DNA of 64,000 nt from Podospora pseudoanserina. Its lineage: Eukaryota; Ascomycota; Sordariomycetes; Sordariales; Podosporaceae. Position 1 is the first letter of the stretch. Every line of letters begins with the position of its first letter. The translations under genes and the position numbers were made by a program. The notes beneath the pieces were generated by a model. The model ran no database searches. It was not told where the DNA came from and saw only the letters and a program-made list of their open reading frames with translations. Location of the stretch: contig NC_085923.1 of assembly GCF_035222485.1 (NCBI RefSeq), positions 2,046,001 to 2,110,000 on the forward strand, given 5' to 3'. Of this stretch, positions 1 to 12,267 are shown piece by piece.

Positions 1-857
1 GGCATGCGCTGGGCGCGGGCATTGGTAGGTTCATGCCATTGTACATGCTTGGTGTGCACCATGAACTAACACCTCTCTCCAAGTCTCTCCTAAACCTAAT
101 CTACATCCTCATAACCTTTATCTTCTCCCTCATGTTCCGCAACCTCGACCCCCAAAAGTGGCGCCTCTTCGGCATCCACACCTTCTTCGGTGATCTACTC
201 ATGGCATGGTCCCTCCTTCACATCCTCCGAGTCTTGCATCCTTCTTACACCAACTACTGCTACGATGTCCCCCGCAAGTTTGGTAAGTCCCCCCCCCGCC
301 ACGCCAACATATCACAACCCACCAACACCTACATAGACTACGAAAACCAAGGCATCCTCACCTACCTTGGCAAAGGCCAATTTAACAAAGAACGCTACCT
401 AACCTGCGCCCTCCTCGACTCAATTTTCACCCTCGGCGCCATCCCTGCCTTGTCTCACATCGCCTCCATCATCGCCACCACTTGCAACATCCGCCGCGCC
501 ACCAACCAGCAACAGGTCGAGGTCTACCCCAAGGAGGAGGGTGCGGTCGACATCGAGCAGGGCACGATGATCATCCCGCCAGCTGCCGAGCCATCCCGTT
601 CCCAGTCTCCTGTCTCCTCATCATCCAGGGGTCCATCACCACCGCCGTCGTACCGTTCCCGATCCAGCTCCGGAGCAACAGAAGCCGGCCGTCCCCCAAG
701 CTACAGGTCAGCGCCGTCGGTCAGAGCCCGAGCGTCAATGGAGACCGTGTCGTCTGTTGATCCTGATTCCTATCTTGTATCTGATGGGTGGAGGGCGCCG
801 GAGCACCCACCAGTATATTCCAGCAGACCGCCAAGTTTGCGGGATGGACAGGTTTAG
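1..857 (+). CDS. Fungal membrane protein, 3' part only (5' end outside window)
   Basis: The frame is already open at base 3, so the N-terminus lies outside the window. A probable 54-nt intron at 283..336 (GTAAGT...ATAG) joins AAG TTT G to AC TAC GAA. It is a multiple of three without stops, so an unspliced message would only add 18 residues. At least two or three hydrophobic segments are visible (around LIYILITFIFSLMF, LLMAWSLLHIL and the segment before IIATTCNIRR). A hydrophilic tail rich in Ser, Pro and Arg follows, with PPSYRS repeats that could be PY-like adaptor or ubiquitin-ligase sites. Stop TAG is at 855..857. I do not recognise the family. It converges on the BRCT gene. Confidence 0.65.
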   Translation, partial: HALGAGIGRFMPLYMLGVHHELTPLSKSLLNLIYILITFIFSLMFRNLDPQKWRLFGIHTFFGDLLMAWSLLHILRVLHPSYTNYCYDVPRKFGKSPPRHANISQPTNTYIDYENQGILTYLGKGQFNKERYLTCALLDSIFTLGAIPALSHIASIIATTCNIRRATNQQQVEVYPKEEGAVDIEQGTMIIPPAAEPSRSQSPVSSSSRGPSPPPSYRSRSSSGATEAGRPPSYRSAPSVRARASMETVSSVDPDSYLVSDGWRAPEHPPVYSSRPPSLRDGQV

Positions 858-1251
858 TTTCTTTTGTTCTAGTGGTTTTCTTTTTCTTGATTAGCGGGCA
901 TGGTGCGATGGTTCAGGCGTTATGGGTTGGTATTTTGAACAAAAACACCGTTTTGGCGTTGTAGAGAGCCCACATCACAGCTCTTCTTGTGTATCATCAA
1001 ACACACACTACCCAAGTATATATACTGGGTTTAATCAAGCACACTGAGACATGCACATAATAGTATCAACATCTGTGTGTTACGCTTTGATTCCTTTTCG
1101 AATCCCTAAATGTACATACACTTACTACCCTCTTCTTCTTCTCTTTTACAAAATTCCAATCAACCCACCCAAAAACAATAACCTTGAACCTAACCTAACG
1201 GCTAACACCAAAAACGTCTCACCATAAGTCGCTCAATGATAAATCAATCCA
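858..1251. other. Convergent intergenic spacer
   Basis: This is the 3' flank shared by the membrane protein gene and the BRCT gene. It is AT-richer than its surroundings and holds presumed polyadenylation regions for both strands. I see nothing else in it. Confidence 0.6.
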
Positions 1252-4022
1252 TCACGCCCCTCCCCCCCCGGCCTCCTCCTGCCCCTTCCAAAGATACTTT
1301 TTATCAAACGTCAACTCCTGCCTCATCGCCACATCCAACAACCAATCCCCATTCACCACCCTCGGCTCGCAGTGCCCATTAACCGCCATCTCCTCAAACT
1401 TGGGCCACAGCGCCTTCTCCCCCGGCGTGGTCCCGCTCAGCAAATACACCGGGTCCGGGTCCGCCCCTCCATCCTCCTCCGCCGTCGTCGGCTTGATCGT
1501 CGTCCCACTCCTCGCCCTATAAATCTTGAATATCGCCCCGTTCGCCTCCGCAATGGCTTTAAAGTTCTCCACCCCGTTCTTGATGTCCGCCGTGCAATAA
1601 ATCGGCACATTCCACAGGAGCTTCCCTTTATTCGCGCGCGCGCGCCCGACAGACGTCCCGAGGTTGATGTTGAACTTCTTTTCGTTTTCCTCGTCAACCA
1701 AAAAGTGGTCCTCCACTGGCGGACGCTTGTTCGTCTCGAGGCAGGCGTCGAGGAACGAAGTGTTGATTATTTCCGCGCCCTTGGCTAGGCACTTGAGGAA
1801 TTTCATCGTGCGGACGACTTTGGGGGCGGCGAGGTAGTCGCACGGTTGGGTGTCTTGCACCAGGGTGACGCCGAGGTTGCGCAGTTTCTTCTGTGGAGGT
1901 GTTAGCAATGCCCGATAAAGAGATGTGGGAAGCAAGCTTACCCGGTCCGAATCCTCCAAGTTCTTATTCCCTACCCATCTCTTGTACCCCGTCGCGCAAA
2001 TCCTCATCGTGACATTCGGCAGCGACAACCTCGGCCTCTTGGACGGCCTGCTCTTCTCACCAGTCTCCTCTTCCTCTTCATCATCATCCGCATCAGCATG
2101 GCCGGCCGGACTAGAGCTTCTCGTGCTTCTCTCCTTGTCAATCTGATCCATCGCCCTCTTACCACCCCAAACCCCATCTTTCAGTGGCCTCCTCTTTTCC
2201 TTCTCATACAACGCCAGATCCGGAGCAATATCCTGAAGCTTGGAGAGCGCAGCTGCTTTGGCACTCCGGCTGCCGCTTGACAGGACGGGGGGGGTATCAT
2301 TCTCCTTCCCTGTGCGAAGATGACGACCCTTGGCTGGCGTGACAAGGTTGGCCGCGGTTGGAGCGGCAGCAGCCGCCGCCTTTGGCTTTCGCCCCTTCTT
2401 CGCCGTTGCCGGTGCAGCAGGCGCTGGGCTCGAATCCGCCATGAACGAGTCTTGCATGGTGCCAAAGTCCTTGTCCAGGTTCATGGTGAGCGCGTTCTTT
2501 TGCGCCGCTGCGGCCACTCTCTTCTTCTTCTTTGCTGCCGCATCCATGTGTTCCTCTCCTCCTGGGTAGTACAGATTGCGGAGCACAGTCTCGTCGAGGA
2601 AGGTTTTGCCAATAACTTCGCCAAGATTCGTTCGCCGAGGCCATGCTTTGTACTTGTCGTCGTTGAGAGCCAGAGCCTGACAGGCAACATAGCTCTCCTC
2701 GATCCAGAGGTGGTTGACGATCTCGATGTTCCAGTCCTTGGCGGCTTCACACTTCTCGCTATGCAGGCGAGCCGTGATGAGATGTGTATTCTCTGCCTTC
2801 ATCGTTCGGGTATATGTAGCACCGGCAGCCGTGACGAGGTTCTCCAGGTAGATACGGGCCTCACCACCGTAGTTGGAGAGTGTGATCTTTAGGTCCTTAA
2901 ATCCTGGCAGAGGTTCTCTTGGAACTGGGTAATGAAGCAAGCGCCGAAGCGGCGAAGTCCACTCGTTGTACACAATCAAATAGTAGAGCCACGCCAAGTT
3001 GCCGACGTCTTTGCCCATTTGTGAAGCCCTGACGTATTGCTCGCCATCACGGTAGTGACCGACAAAGGTATTGCACTCTTCAACCGTCCCCACAACCTCG
3101 CCTCCACCTCTTGCAATCTTCTCGCCAATGGTCTTACGGGTCGAGTCGTTGATGGGGAGGTCGTCGCCCAACAGAACCTTCTTCTGCGAAAACACCACGA
3201 GCTTCTCCCCCCCCTGCGGTTCGTATGGGCCACTGGGGACAGCAGAGCTAGCACCCTCAAGTTGCTGGCTACTTGGGATTTTCACCGGTTCTTCGGAGGC
3301 AGTGCGCAAGACTTCCGGGTCGGGGAGGAGATATGGACCTTCGTCGATTCGTTTGCCCAGACGGAAGCAGTCGTCGAACCTAGAGATGTATGATTAGAAG
3401 GTGCTCGTGCCAACAGTTGCACACTAAAACCCACCAATGAGGAAGGACAATCTTGGCCTTCAACTTCTTCTCGAGCGCCTCCTGACACTTTGGGTGTTCC
3501 AGTGTGAGAGCGCAAATGTGGGTGGTTAACTTGTTTAGATCCTTGGACTCCATGCCCCCGAGGGCCAAAACGCCACCACAGATTGCCTCCTTGTCTAGGG
3601 TTGGGATGTCGGCGCAAGTGACGGTCACGCTTGAGAAGATCATGCGGGGATCTGGCGAGTAGGGCCGTAACTGCGCCAGCTTTCTGCGATGAATGCTGAC
3701 TCTGATCCAGTCCGACTTGACCACGGGCACCATGGCGGCCAGCGACTCGGTGTATTCTTCAAAGTCAATAGTATTCGAAATAATGTGGGTTGCTTTCTTC
3801 CAACGAATCTTTCCCTGGCGATCTGGCTCTAGCACTTCGGCGCCGTGTTCTCTTGCGACATCGGATAGCTACGAGCTGAGTTAGTTGCTTGGGTTCTTCA
3901 GACGAAGCTGGACAACAAATGGGACGAACAATGGAGATTAGTTGGCTCGAGAGCTGCTTGCTTTGCACGAAAGCGATAGCGCAGTCGGCGAGCAATGGGG
4001 GCTTCTCATGCTGTTCCGCCAT
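1252..4022 (-). CDS. brc1: Multi-BRCT DNA-damage scaffold, Brc1/Rtt107 family
   Basis: Four exons on the minus strand: 4022..3930, 3868..3435, 3379..1942 and 1890..1252. Introns are 61, 55 and 51 nt; the last has a GCTAAC branch site. Spliced length is 2604 nt, 867 aa, close to the usual size of fission yeast Brc1. BRCT repeats are visible at roughly residues 10-100, 103-190 (ending LPHWFDDC), 237-310, 336-430, 631-740 and 745-867. A low-complexity basic and acidic linker (AAAKKKK, DADDDEEEEE) separates the N-terminal four from the C-terminal pair. In this family the C-terminal pair reads phosphorylated H2A and the N-terminal repeats bring in Smc5/6 and nucleases at damaged replication forks. 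The start is the second of two nearby ATGs, chosen because it directly precedes the first BRCT. The family is secure; exact orthology is inferred. Confidence 0.85.
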
Positions 4023-7000
4023 GTTGAAAGCAAGCTGTCGCAATGCGCGTGTCGGTGATGGTATGCATCAAGTGGTGGACCGTCGAAGTCTGTCTGCCCA
4101 AGCTGGTACGGTAGTGGTAGGTTGTGGTGGTGCTTTGTGGCTTGTGTGGGTGTGTGGGTGGCCGAGACGCGTCTCGAAAATCCACCAGGACAAGGAGAGA
4201 CGCGAGACAACCACGACTCACATGACCCACCAAGCAGCTTGCTTCCCATTTAAACCCTGGCCGTAAAGTGGGGCCGTCACTGAGCTGAGATGTTTGATGA
4301 CATCGAAGATCAAGATATTTCCGCCAGGTGCTGACACAAGATGTGGCGTGGCCTTCTACTTCCTGTCTTGGAGAGGCACTGCTTTGGCACAGGCATAGAG
4401 AGAGTTAGGGATAGATGTGTGAGCTGTGTTGGAAGTCATTCAATAGCATTTGCAAATTATGGTCGCCGCCAGAAGGTCAGACTGGACAAGAGGAAATCTA
4501 TCACAGACTCTCTCTGGAGTCAAAACGAGTCAAAACGAAGCGATGGTCTCGAAGCACCTTCTCCGCCGTAACAAACAATTCCAATACATTTAAATGTCAA
4601 ACGATACATATGTTTATTCAAGGTATCTAGTTGCTAAAGCAAACTACATGCCGATAAATCAGCATATCTGGCATAAATGCCGGACTTGGTAGGTTTTAGC
4701 CAACGCCCATTCCAACCATAGCTATGGCTCATGGTTCATGGCCGGAGTATTGGACAAGTCAAATGCCACCCACCAGAGTCGAGTTTCTGTGGATTACTAG
4801 TTTGCCAAAGCCAAAGCCTCCGGATCGAAGAATGACTCCTCTTGAACAGACTCAATAAGCCTTAAACGCCAGTGATAACAGTCAAACCAGACCAACCATT
4901 GTACGACTCACCTAACCCCGTGCCGTGACACCGGGTCTGGCTTAAAGTTAAAATGACATCTGCACACAGAGCCATCATCATAATGAGCACACCCACATCG
5001 TCGATATTCTGTGTCCTCCGAGCTTGGTGATGGGGGAAATTATGGTGTTGCAATCGTGACGCGCTGTCCATACGCGCGCCGCAAACGTGAAAACGCCAAA
5101 ATTGCGAAATCACGATGCAGCCAATCAGCACCCTACCACCCCCGTGCCTCGGACTCTCTCAGCCACGGCGGGGTAGCTTTAACAAACAGCCCGACAGGAA
5201 CGCCATCCCCTTATCGCGACGAATCGTTGATGCTGGATGCCGGACAGACGCATGATAGTGTAAAAAAGCAACAATCAAGAACCAATGAGTCGTGCCAACC
5301 ATCTCAGCTTTTCTCAAGGACCTCATGCGGGCAGCCTGTAGCCTGATGGATCCCGCCTTTTCGGATCGTGTGCATCCATGGCTTTCGTCCTCAAGTCGGT
5401 GTCGACACAACGCTGCCATGTGAGAGAGAACCAGGAGGAAGAGGCCAGAAGGAGTTGGGTTGTGGTCGGGCTCTCTTTGGTTGAACGTGAGTGGGTGGCG
5501 CAATTGACCCGCAGCTGAATTTTAGGCCCCCCTTGGCCACCTCGGTGCATGTGTCGATCCTAAAAATGAAATGAGGATGGATGAGTGATGCCGCTGCACG
5601 AAAATGAAAAGGAAAAGCTTCAAAAAGATGCAAAACAAAAGGACAAAAATGATCACCAGCAACAAATCGGTGTTATTGGCATGGTGTTCGTTCGCATCAG
5701 GGTCAAAAGTTCCTCTGTTTGCGCAAGATGTTGTTGTGTGAGTCATCGCTTGAACAGGGCGGCCCACCAGTGGCTCGGGTGAGGGTGGGACATGTACCAG
5801 TACTTCAGGCAAGATGCCGGACAGCGATTGCGCCCGAGCCCTGTGCCGGGATGTGAGCTACAGCCGTTTGTTTGGACTGGGACTCGGTTTGGGCAAAGCT
5901 GTCAAGATGTGCAACATCAAATGTCGAACCTCGAGTCCGTGCAATTATTGGGGTTTCGGTATGCCATGATGTCGCTGGCGTTGATCGAGCCGTGATGCGC
6001 ATGCCTGGGTTGGGTGTAAGCTTGAGAGCGCTCTCGGGGTGGCCTTGAAAGCCAGAACAAAGTCTGTCGCCGCGAAGAGGTCGATACGCGTCATCGTCAA
6101 CCGAGGTGTAACCGCCTGGACTCAACAAGAGAGGAGTAAAGTTGAGCCAAAAGGCCGCTGTGGCTCTTTGATTTGGCTCGCGTGATGGGTTTGTGGCTCC
6201 TGCGATGAAAAGCTTGCTCGTATTGAAAGGCCATTGTCCGTGTACGATAGCCATGTGTTCCGGCGTGGGCGAAAGGGCGTCAGCCTCTGGTGGTTGGGCT
6301 GTGATGGATAGAGGCGACAGAGGTTTCATGGCTTGGATTTGGCAGTGGCGATCATGTCCTCATCGTCATTCTAAGGGTCTTGTTGAAAAGTCTTTGCTGC
6401 GTGCCAAGTTGGTTCAGTCAGGCTCGCCATGGCTGAGAGCAGTGTGGACATGATGGCGCTGGGCGAGGCCGGACATGGTGGTGAGAGTTGTCGCGGTGCT
6501 TGTTGAATATTGTTACATCGCTGTTGTTAGAGGAAAGAGGAAAAGAATGCTGCCATCATGAATATTTTTGGTTGATAAATGCAAGAGCAAAAGGGCCCTT
6601 CGTGACGGCGCAGTGACAAGGGGGGGCGTGTTTTAGAGTTGTGGGGATGGGCAAAGTACCGCTACTTAGGGGGCGTCAAGGAGGCCCGTGTGTGCCGTCC
6701 CCGCCCGCTGATTCGCTGGTTGAGTTTTCTTGTTGGCCTGAGGCAAGCAGACACGGCTGGCAGACAAAAAATATTTAAGAAGGCACCATCGCCCACCTTG
6801 CTCGCCCTTTGGAAGAAGTTGCTCGGTTCTGCCGCCCCACATATTCTCCTCCAGCCACACTTCCCGCACCATAGCGTAAGCAACCGTCGCCAACCCCGAC
6901 GAACTTCGCTGTCGTGATAACTTCCCATTTTTCTTTTCACTCCTCGCTGCCTCTGCCTTGTGTAGCCACAACGCACAGCCAAATACTCTCATTTAGACTC

Positions 7001-7705
7001 CCGGTCGATACAGGAACCCGATCGATTCCGTCGTCGTCGACCAAGACCACCTTAATCAAAAAGAAAAGATCAAGATCATTTGCACAGGTCACAGTGCAAA
7101 ACCCAAGACAAGACAAGACCCCTCTCTCTCTGCCGTGTGCTTGAAAGTGTGGACCACCTCGATACATCATCGCATCAACTCGTTCTCGTTCTCGTCGTCG
7201 CCAGAACAGCCACGACTTCGTCATCTCATCGAGTAAATATTTGGTCGACGGTCGAGAGGTCTTGACGGGTTACCGGTGCTTGTGTCGGCGAACAGTAGTT
7301 GAGGGGGAGACATTAGGTTGTTTATCTCCCATCTTCTGGTAAGAAATTCACCTCTCTGCTTCCATTCACTCCCGCACTCTTGCGAGTTGCTCTCGCTGCT
7401 GCCTCGACAACCCCGCCGCCGACAACAGAGCAAACTGCCAATTCACCACCACGACGCTCGGACCCACTTTCCCTCGACGGCGCAACTATAAATTGGCCGC
7501 TTCTGAACCCCCCCGTCTTTTACGCCAAACAACACCGCAAGATCGTAAATTGCCATTTCACTCTGCGACTACAAAGCACTCTTTATTTGCGCATTATCAC
7601 AATCTGCACACTTCAGGAAGTCATCTAACAGGTCTCCCCCGCAGATTAGTTCGCGCGCAGACAAAGTCATCTAAAAAGTCGCTTTGAGATCTCACAACCG
7701 CAATC
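4023..7705. other. Long divergent intergenic region
   Basis: This is the shared upstream region of the BRCT gene and the TBP gene. I find no conserved protein in either strand; the short open frames here have no recognisable motifs. The segment next to TBP (about 6900-7700) is rich in C and T and in short CGTCG and TCG runs and is probably promoter plus a long 5' leader. Confidence 0.55.
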
Positions 7706-8691
7706 ATGGATGCGATTCAAACCCACCCCACGAGCGCTGCCCAGGCCAAGGCCTTCACTGCCCCCGGTTCTCTCTCTTTCCCCACCGGACATGCTGATCT
7801 GAATCAGTCGGTCGCGGGCAATGGCACTGTCGCCAATGGCGCACAGCAGTCGGGCGTCCAAACCACCAACGGTGCTGGGGTGACTCCCGCGACCCCCGCT
7901 GCGACGCCGGGCGCCGCTTCAGCTGGACCCAGTGGTATCACACCCACTCTTCAGTAGGAACACCTTTGCATTGCTTTGCAAATAAACTGTAGGCTGACCT
8001 CCAAAGGAACATTGTCGCAACTGTCAATCTTGACTGCCGTCTGGACCTGAAGACAATTGCGCTGCACGCTCGCAATGCTGAGGTACGTGTTGCGATCTGG
8101 TCTGGGCAGACAGCTCTTTTGAGCGACTTTGCTCCATGACCTTGTCGTCAACAATTTTGCCAAGCCAGGTCTAACATGTTGTAGTACAACCCCAAGCGTT
8201 TCGCCGCTGTTATCATGCGTATCCGTGAGCCCAAGACCACCGCTTTGATCTTTGCGTCGGGCAAGATGGTCGTCACTGGCGCCAAGTCGGAAGATGACTC
8301 CAAGCTTGCTTCCCGCAAGTATGCCCGTATCATTCAGAAGCTCGGCTTCAACGCCAAGTTCACCGACTTCAAAATCCAGAACATTGTGGGTTCTTGCGAC
8401 ATCAAGTTCCCCATCCGTCTGGAGGGTCTTGCTTCCAAGCATCACAACTTCAGCTCCTACGAGCCCGAGTTGTTCCCCGGTCTCATCTACCGCATGATCA
8501 AGCCCAAGATTGTGCTCCTCATCTTCGTCAGCGGCAAGATTGTTCTCACAGGCGCGAAAGTTCGCGAGGAGATCTATCAAGCTTTCGAGATGATCTATCC
8601 CGTGTTGCAGGGTATGTTTGCCATGTGATTGCCAGTTTCTATGATGACGTCATTGTACTAACTTTGCCCGCCAGATTTCCGCAAGATGTAG
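7706..8691 (+). CDS. tbp1: TATA-box-binding protein (TBP)
   Basis: Four exons: 7706..7953, 8007..8082, 8185..8611 and 8675..8691. Introns are 53, 102 and 63 nt. Spliced length is 768 nt, 255 aa. The first ~80 residues are a species-variable Gly/Ala/Thr/Pro-rich leader. From [10 protein letters not shown] onward the conserved saddle follows as two ~90-residue direct repeats, with [13 protein letters not shown] in repeat one and [13 protein letters not shown] in repeat two. The protein ends with DFRKM from a 17-nt last exon. It binds TATA and related promoters and nucleates TFIID, SAGA-dependent, Pol I and Pol III initiation. The start follows a GCAATC ATG context with no nearby alternative. 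All repeat residues I can check look normal. Confidence 0.98.
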
Positions 8692-10200
8692 ATTTCGTCT
8701 CATCACTGCGCCTGGCACGTGGACCTTCCACCCCACTTTGGGCACCCATGTGAACGACTTGTACATTACCCCCCCACTTCACCCTTACCGAAAACCCTCT
8801 GGCCGCGAATGAGTATTACGAATATCATACCCCCCCATAAAAAGCACTTTATCACCGACCGTCGGCGACTAGCACAAAACCGCCCATCGGTTTCGCCTTT
8901 TTCGGTCACCCAAACTTGTATTTTTGCTGTTTTTGTTTTCTCTTTTCTTGTCAGCATTGCAATGGCGTTCCGGGGGAATCAACAATCGGGGGACAGACGA
9001 TAAAGGATCCACGCGCGGATTTGACCTCTACCTGAATTCGGGTTTATAGTACATAGATTTTTTCCGGAGATGGCGCGCGCAACAACTCGACGGATCGGCG
9101 AAGAGGAACTGGGGGCCTGGTTTATTTTTGCGCAGCGCACAAGGGGGATCTGGCTCTTTTTTTCTCCTGCCACCGTCGTTGTTTTAATGGCTCGGGATGA
9201 TGGCAACTGGGATTCGAGCGGGCTACCAAGGAGGTGGTGGGAACTACATGAATGCGCGAAACAATCACAAAAAAAAGAGGAGCGAGAAAGGAATTCCCAC
9301 GCCGCGCGGCTCACCTCAATCTCTGGTTGTTTGTCGATCATCTCAAGATTTTTTTTTTCCAGTGGTGGGAATGAGAAAAAAAAAGAGAAGAGAGAGTGAG
9401 ATTTGGGGGATTTTACGGGTGGGATCTGGGACATGATCCAGCAAACCTGACATCATGGTTCTTTTTTTTGTTTTCTTTCATCACGCGGAACAAAAGCTGG
9501 TTTGCTAATTTTGTCTGTTGTTGTCTGGTTCTCGGACACGACGACGAAAAAAGAGGCACAACCTGCAAGATGAAGAACACATGACCCCCTCAAACTACTC
9601 GAGGTGTGTTGTTGGCGCGAGCAAAGCGACGGCCACTGCGGTTTGCACCACACACAACACACAACACACAAACAAGAAAAGAAAGACGATTGGTGGTGGG
9701 CTCTTTTGCAAGAAACAAGAAAAACGACAGCCGCACACATTACAGGACTGCCTTGAGCTTTCTTTATCCGCAAGGAAACAAAAAGCTTTCCGGTATTTCA
9801 AGCCTTGAGCGAGGGGAGAGCATCAAGGATGGTGAGATCCTTTGGGCAACCTTCGCAAATTGGGTGAGAATGGACAACTGGAGAGCAATAATTTCATCTG
9901 GGTGAAAGATGGAAAGCTCGCTTCGGCGTTTTTTTAGTTGTGGTTTCGTTTTTTTTTTTTTTTTTTTTTTTAACAAGGCTATCAATACCATCGTCTTATT
10001 TGACAGACATGAGTTTTACCACGCCGCACTGTGTTGTTGTGTGCCCTGCTTTGCCTTGCCCTACCTGTTGCGACATGCACGGTTTGATCGACTTACCTCC
10101 TTCCGATCTTGTTCCATGCTGTGTATCCAGCTGTGCCCCTTTCAAGGCCTCACGCCCCTGTGGTGTCTCTAATTTTACCCCTCCATCGCATCAATACCCC
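8692..10200. other. Convergent intergenic region
   Basis: It holds the 3' ends of the TBP gene and the FAD-oxidase gene. There are several homopolymer runs, notably a ~20-nt poly-T at about 9950-9971 and poly-A/T runs around 9350-9390. No gene is supported. Confidence 0.55.
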
Positions 10201-11629
10201 TCACACAGACAGAGCCTTGAGGAGCTCCTCTTCCAGAATCAGCCCAGGCTTTCCCCCTCTGCTGCCGTCCTCTGTAAACAATGCGTTGGCTCCCTCCCCT
10301 TCCTTCCAAGCCCACTTTTCCTTGAACTCGGGTGGACAGTTTCGCTGGATGCAGTCCACAATCTTATCGCCAATGACGGGGAGGAACTTGAAGGCGTGGC
10401 CACTGTCTCCTGTCGCGACAAAGAGATTCTTCCAGTGAGGATGGTAGTCGATGAGGAAGTCGGCCGTCCGGGTATCAGAATACCAGCATAGTCTCGTTTT
10501 GGTGAAGGGACGGTCTACCAACCCAGGTAGCGGCGTCATCTCTCGGAGAGCAGCGCGAAGGTCGGCTTCCCCCTCTGCTGGGATGACGAGGTCGGGGTCA
10601 TGCAACGATGTCCGGGGGATCGAGACGAGGCAGTTGCTTGTGGCAGTTGGCGAGACGGGAAGGGGAGGGAAATGTACAGTTCGTGGGTTGGTATAACCGT
10701 AGGCATGGCGAGCTACCTTGAGGACCCGGTTGGTTGGTGGAATGATGAAGAGACCGCTGGAGAGGTTGAGGATGACGGGCATCTTGCCGAGGATCTCTTG
10801 CTCCTCTTCGGTGATGTTGAGGTACCCCAAGACTTGGCCCGTGGCGACAGCCTGGCCGTCAAGGTCGACAAAGCTTCCTGTCCATGCCCCTGCTGCCACC
10901 ATGACCAGGTCCGCGGTCAAGACGCGTTGGTCTTGTAGCCTCACTCCTGTCACACCGGTGTCATCGTGCTCCAGAGACTCCACTGTACCAGCAATGAAGT
11001 TGACGCGTCCGGTCTGTATGACTTGCTCGTAGAGCCATGCCATCGACGCGCCGGCGTCTGTCCAGCCGCTGTTGTAGTTGATATATCCCCAAGCTCCAGA
11101 GCTGCCACCGGTCCCGAGAACCTCGCAGATCGCGTCGGCGTTCGGGAGCTCTCGGATGCGCTCGGCGAGCATTGGGTCACGAGAGGCCAGAGATGAAACG
11201 TTCTCCCAGCTCTTGCGGGCATAATCCATGCCGGTTAGCTTCTTGTGGGAAGACTCACTCGCGCCACCCTCTACGGGAGGGTCCGCGACTGGCGCGGCAG
11301 AGGTGGCATCGCCGACGACGAGGAGACCTGTTTCGTGGTAACGGCCCTGGGCGCCGAGATCTGTGGGCTTGTCTTGTTGGCGCCATATCAGCTGAGCTTC
11401 ATCGCACAGAGCGGCATACGCGTGGTCGGCGTAGTCTGCCCTGACAATGCGGCTCGTGTCAATGGACGCGGCATCGGGGGATGGGAATGTAGACTGAGAG
11501 GAGGGGTCGGACCTGTCAATGACAGTTATGGAGGTGTTGATGAACTCATGGCGACGAGTGAGAGCATAGGCTGTGGAGAGGCCAAAGAGACCCGAGCCAA
11601 CAATGAGAATGGAGGACGGGGGGTTCGTG

Positions 11630-11661
<32 letters not shown>

Positions 11662-11715
11662 GGTGGTGGTGGTGGTGGTGGAAGAGGAAGAATGTTGAGG
11701 AAGGGAAGAAGTCAT
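10201..11715 (-). CDS. FAD-dependent amine oxidase, sarcosine/fructosyl amino acid oxidase (MSOX) family
   Basis: A single exon encodes 504 aa from the ATG at 11715; an in-frame ATG 44 codons further upstream exists but adds only non-family sequence. After a Ser/Thr/Asn homopolymer leader comes the dinucleotide-binding motif ILIVGSGLFGLSTAYAL. The C-terminal half has RLCWYSDT with a Cys at about residue 410, the position used for covalent FAD attachment in this family, then DFLIDYHP and the diagnostic GHAFKFLPVIGDK. Family members oxidise secondary amines such as sarcosine, pipecolate, saccharopine or Amadori products and release H2O2. Substrate cannot be told from sequence. The C-terminus EEELLKALSV does not look like a PTS1, so a peroxisomal location is not supported. 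It is divergent from the SR140-like gene. Confidence 0.85.
11628..11681. repeat. (GTT)n-(GGT)n microsatellite inside a coding leader
   Basis: A GTT run passes directly into a GGT run of about 12 units. On the minus strand it codes the Thr then Asn runs in the N-terminal leader of the FAD oxidase, so its length changes protein length without shifting frame. Confidence 0.9.
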
Positions 11716-12267
11716 GACCGTGACAAAGTTGAAGCGAGCCCAAACTTTAATTACGCAGCCGAGACAGCTGGCAACACGTGCACGAGACTCTTTTCGAGAG
11801 CAAGGGCTGGGCTGTCCACAGAGGTAGGGAAAGGGATGCCGATCCAAATCGATTCACTGAGGATTTAAGTATTCAGATAGAAAGGGAAAAGCCATGCTCT
11901 TTGGGCATAGATGTATCTTCTGTTGAACTCTCTTGACCCCGCTGCGGTTTATCTCGGGATTTGATATCTTGACATGGTTCTCCGTAAGTTGCCACATGCG
12001 GTTAGACTACGCCCTTTATACTAGTCCTCCACTTCCATGATTCCGCCCTCATGATGTTTTGGTCTTATCTTGATGCCCAATAACCGGTCTGCTCCAGCGA
12101 GGGCAAGATATGTTACAAACCAGCCTTCAAGGTGCTTGGAGTTTGTGCACGGGCCAAGCAACGCCAAGCCAGGAACGCTATGACCGTTGCCGTCAAGGTG
12201 CCGCCGTCTTTGTCTTCGCAAACAACCGTCTTTCGTCAAACAGCAATGCTTGAGCAAAACGCGAAAC
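11716..12267. other. Divergent promoter region
   Basis: This 552-nt stretch separates the starts of the FAD oxidase (minus) and the SR140-like gene (plus). No motif is assignable with confidence. Confidence 0.5.

Noticed and set aside
5805-6329. A 174-codon minus-strand frame in the long region before TBP
   Set aside because: There is no recognisable domain, no supporting splice pattern and ordinary non-coding composition around it.
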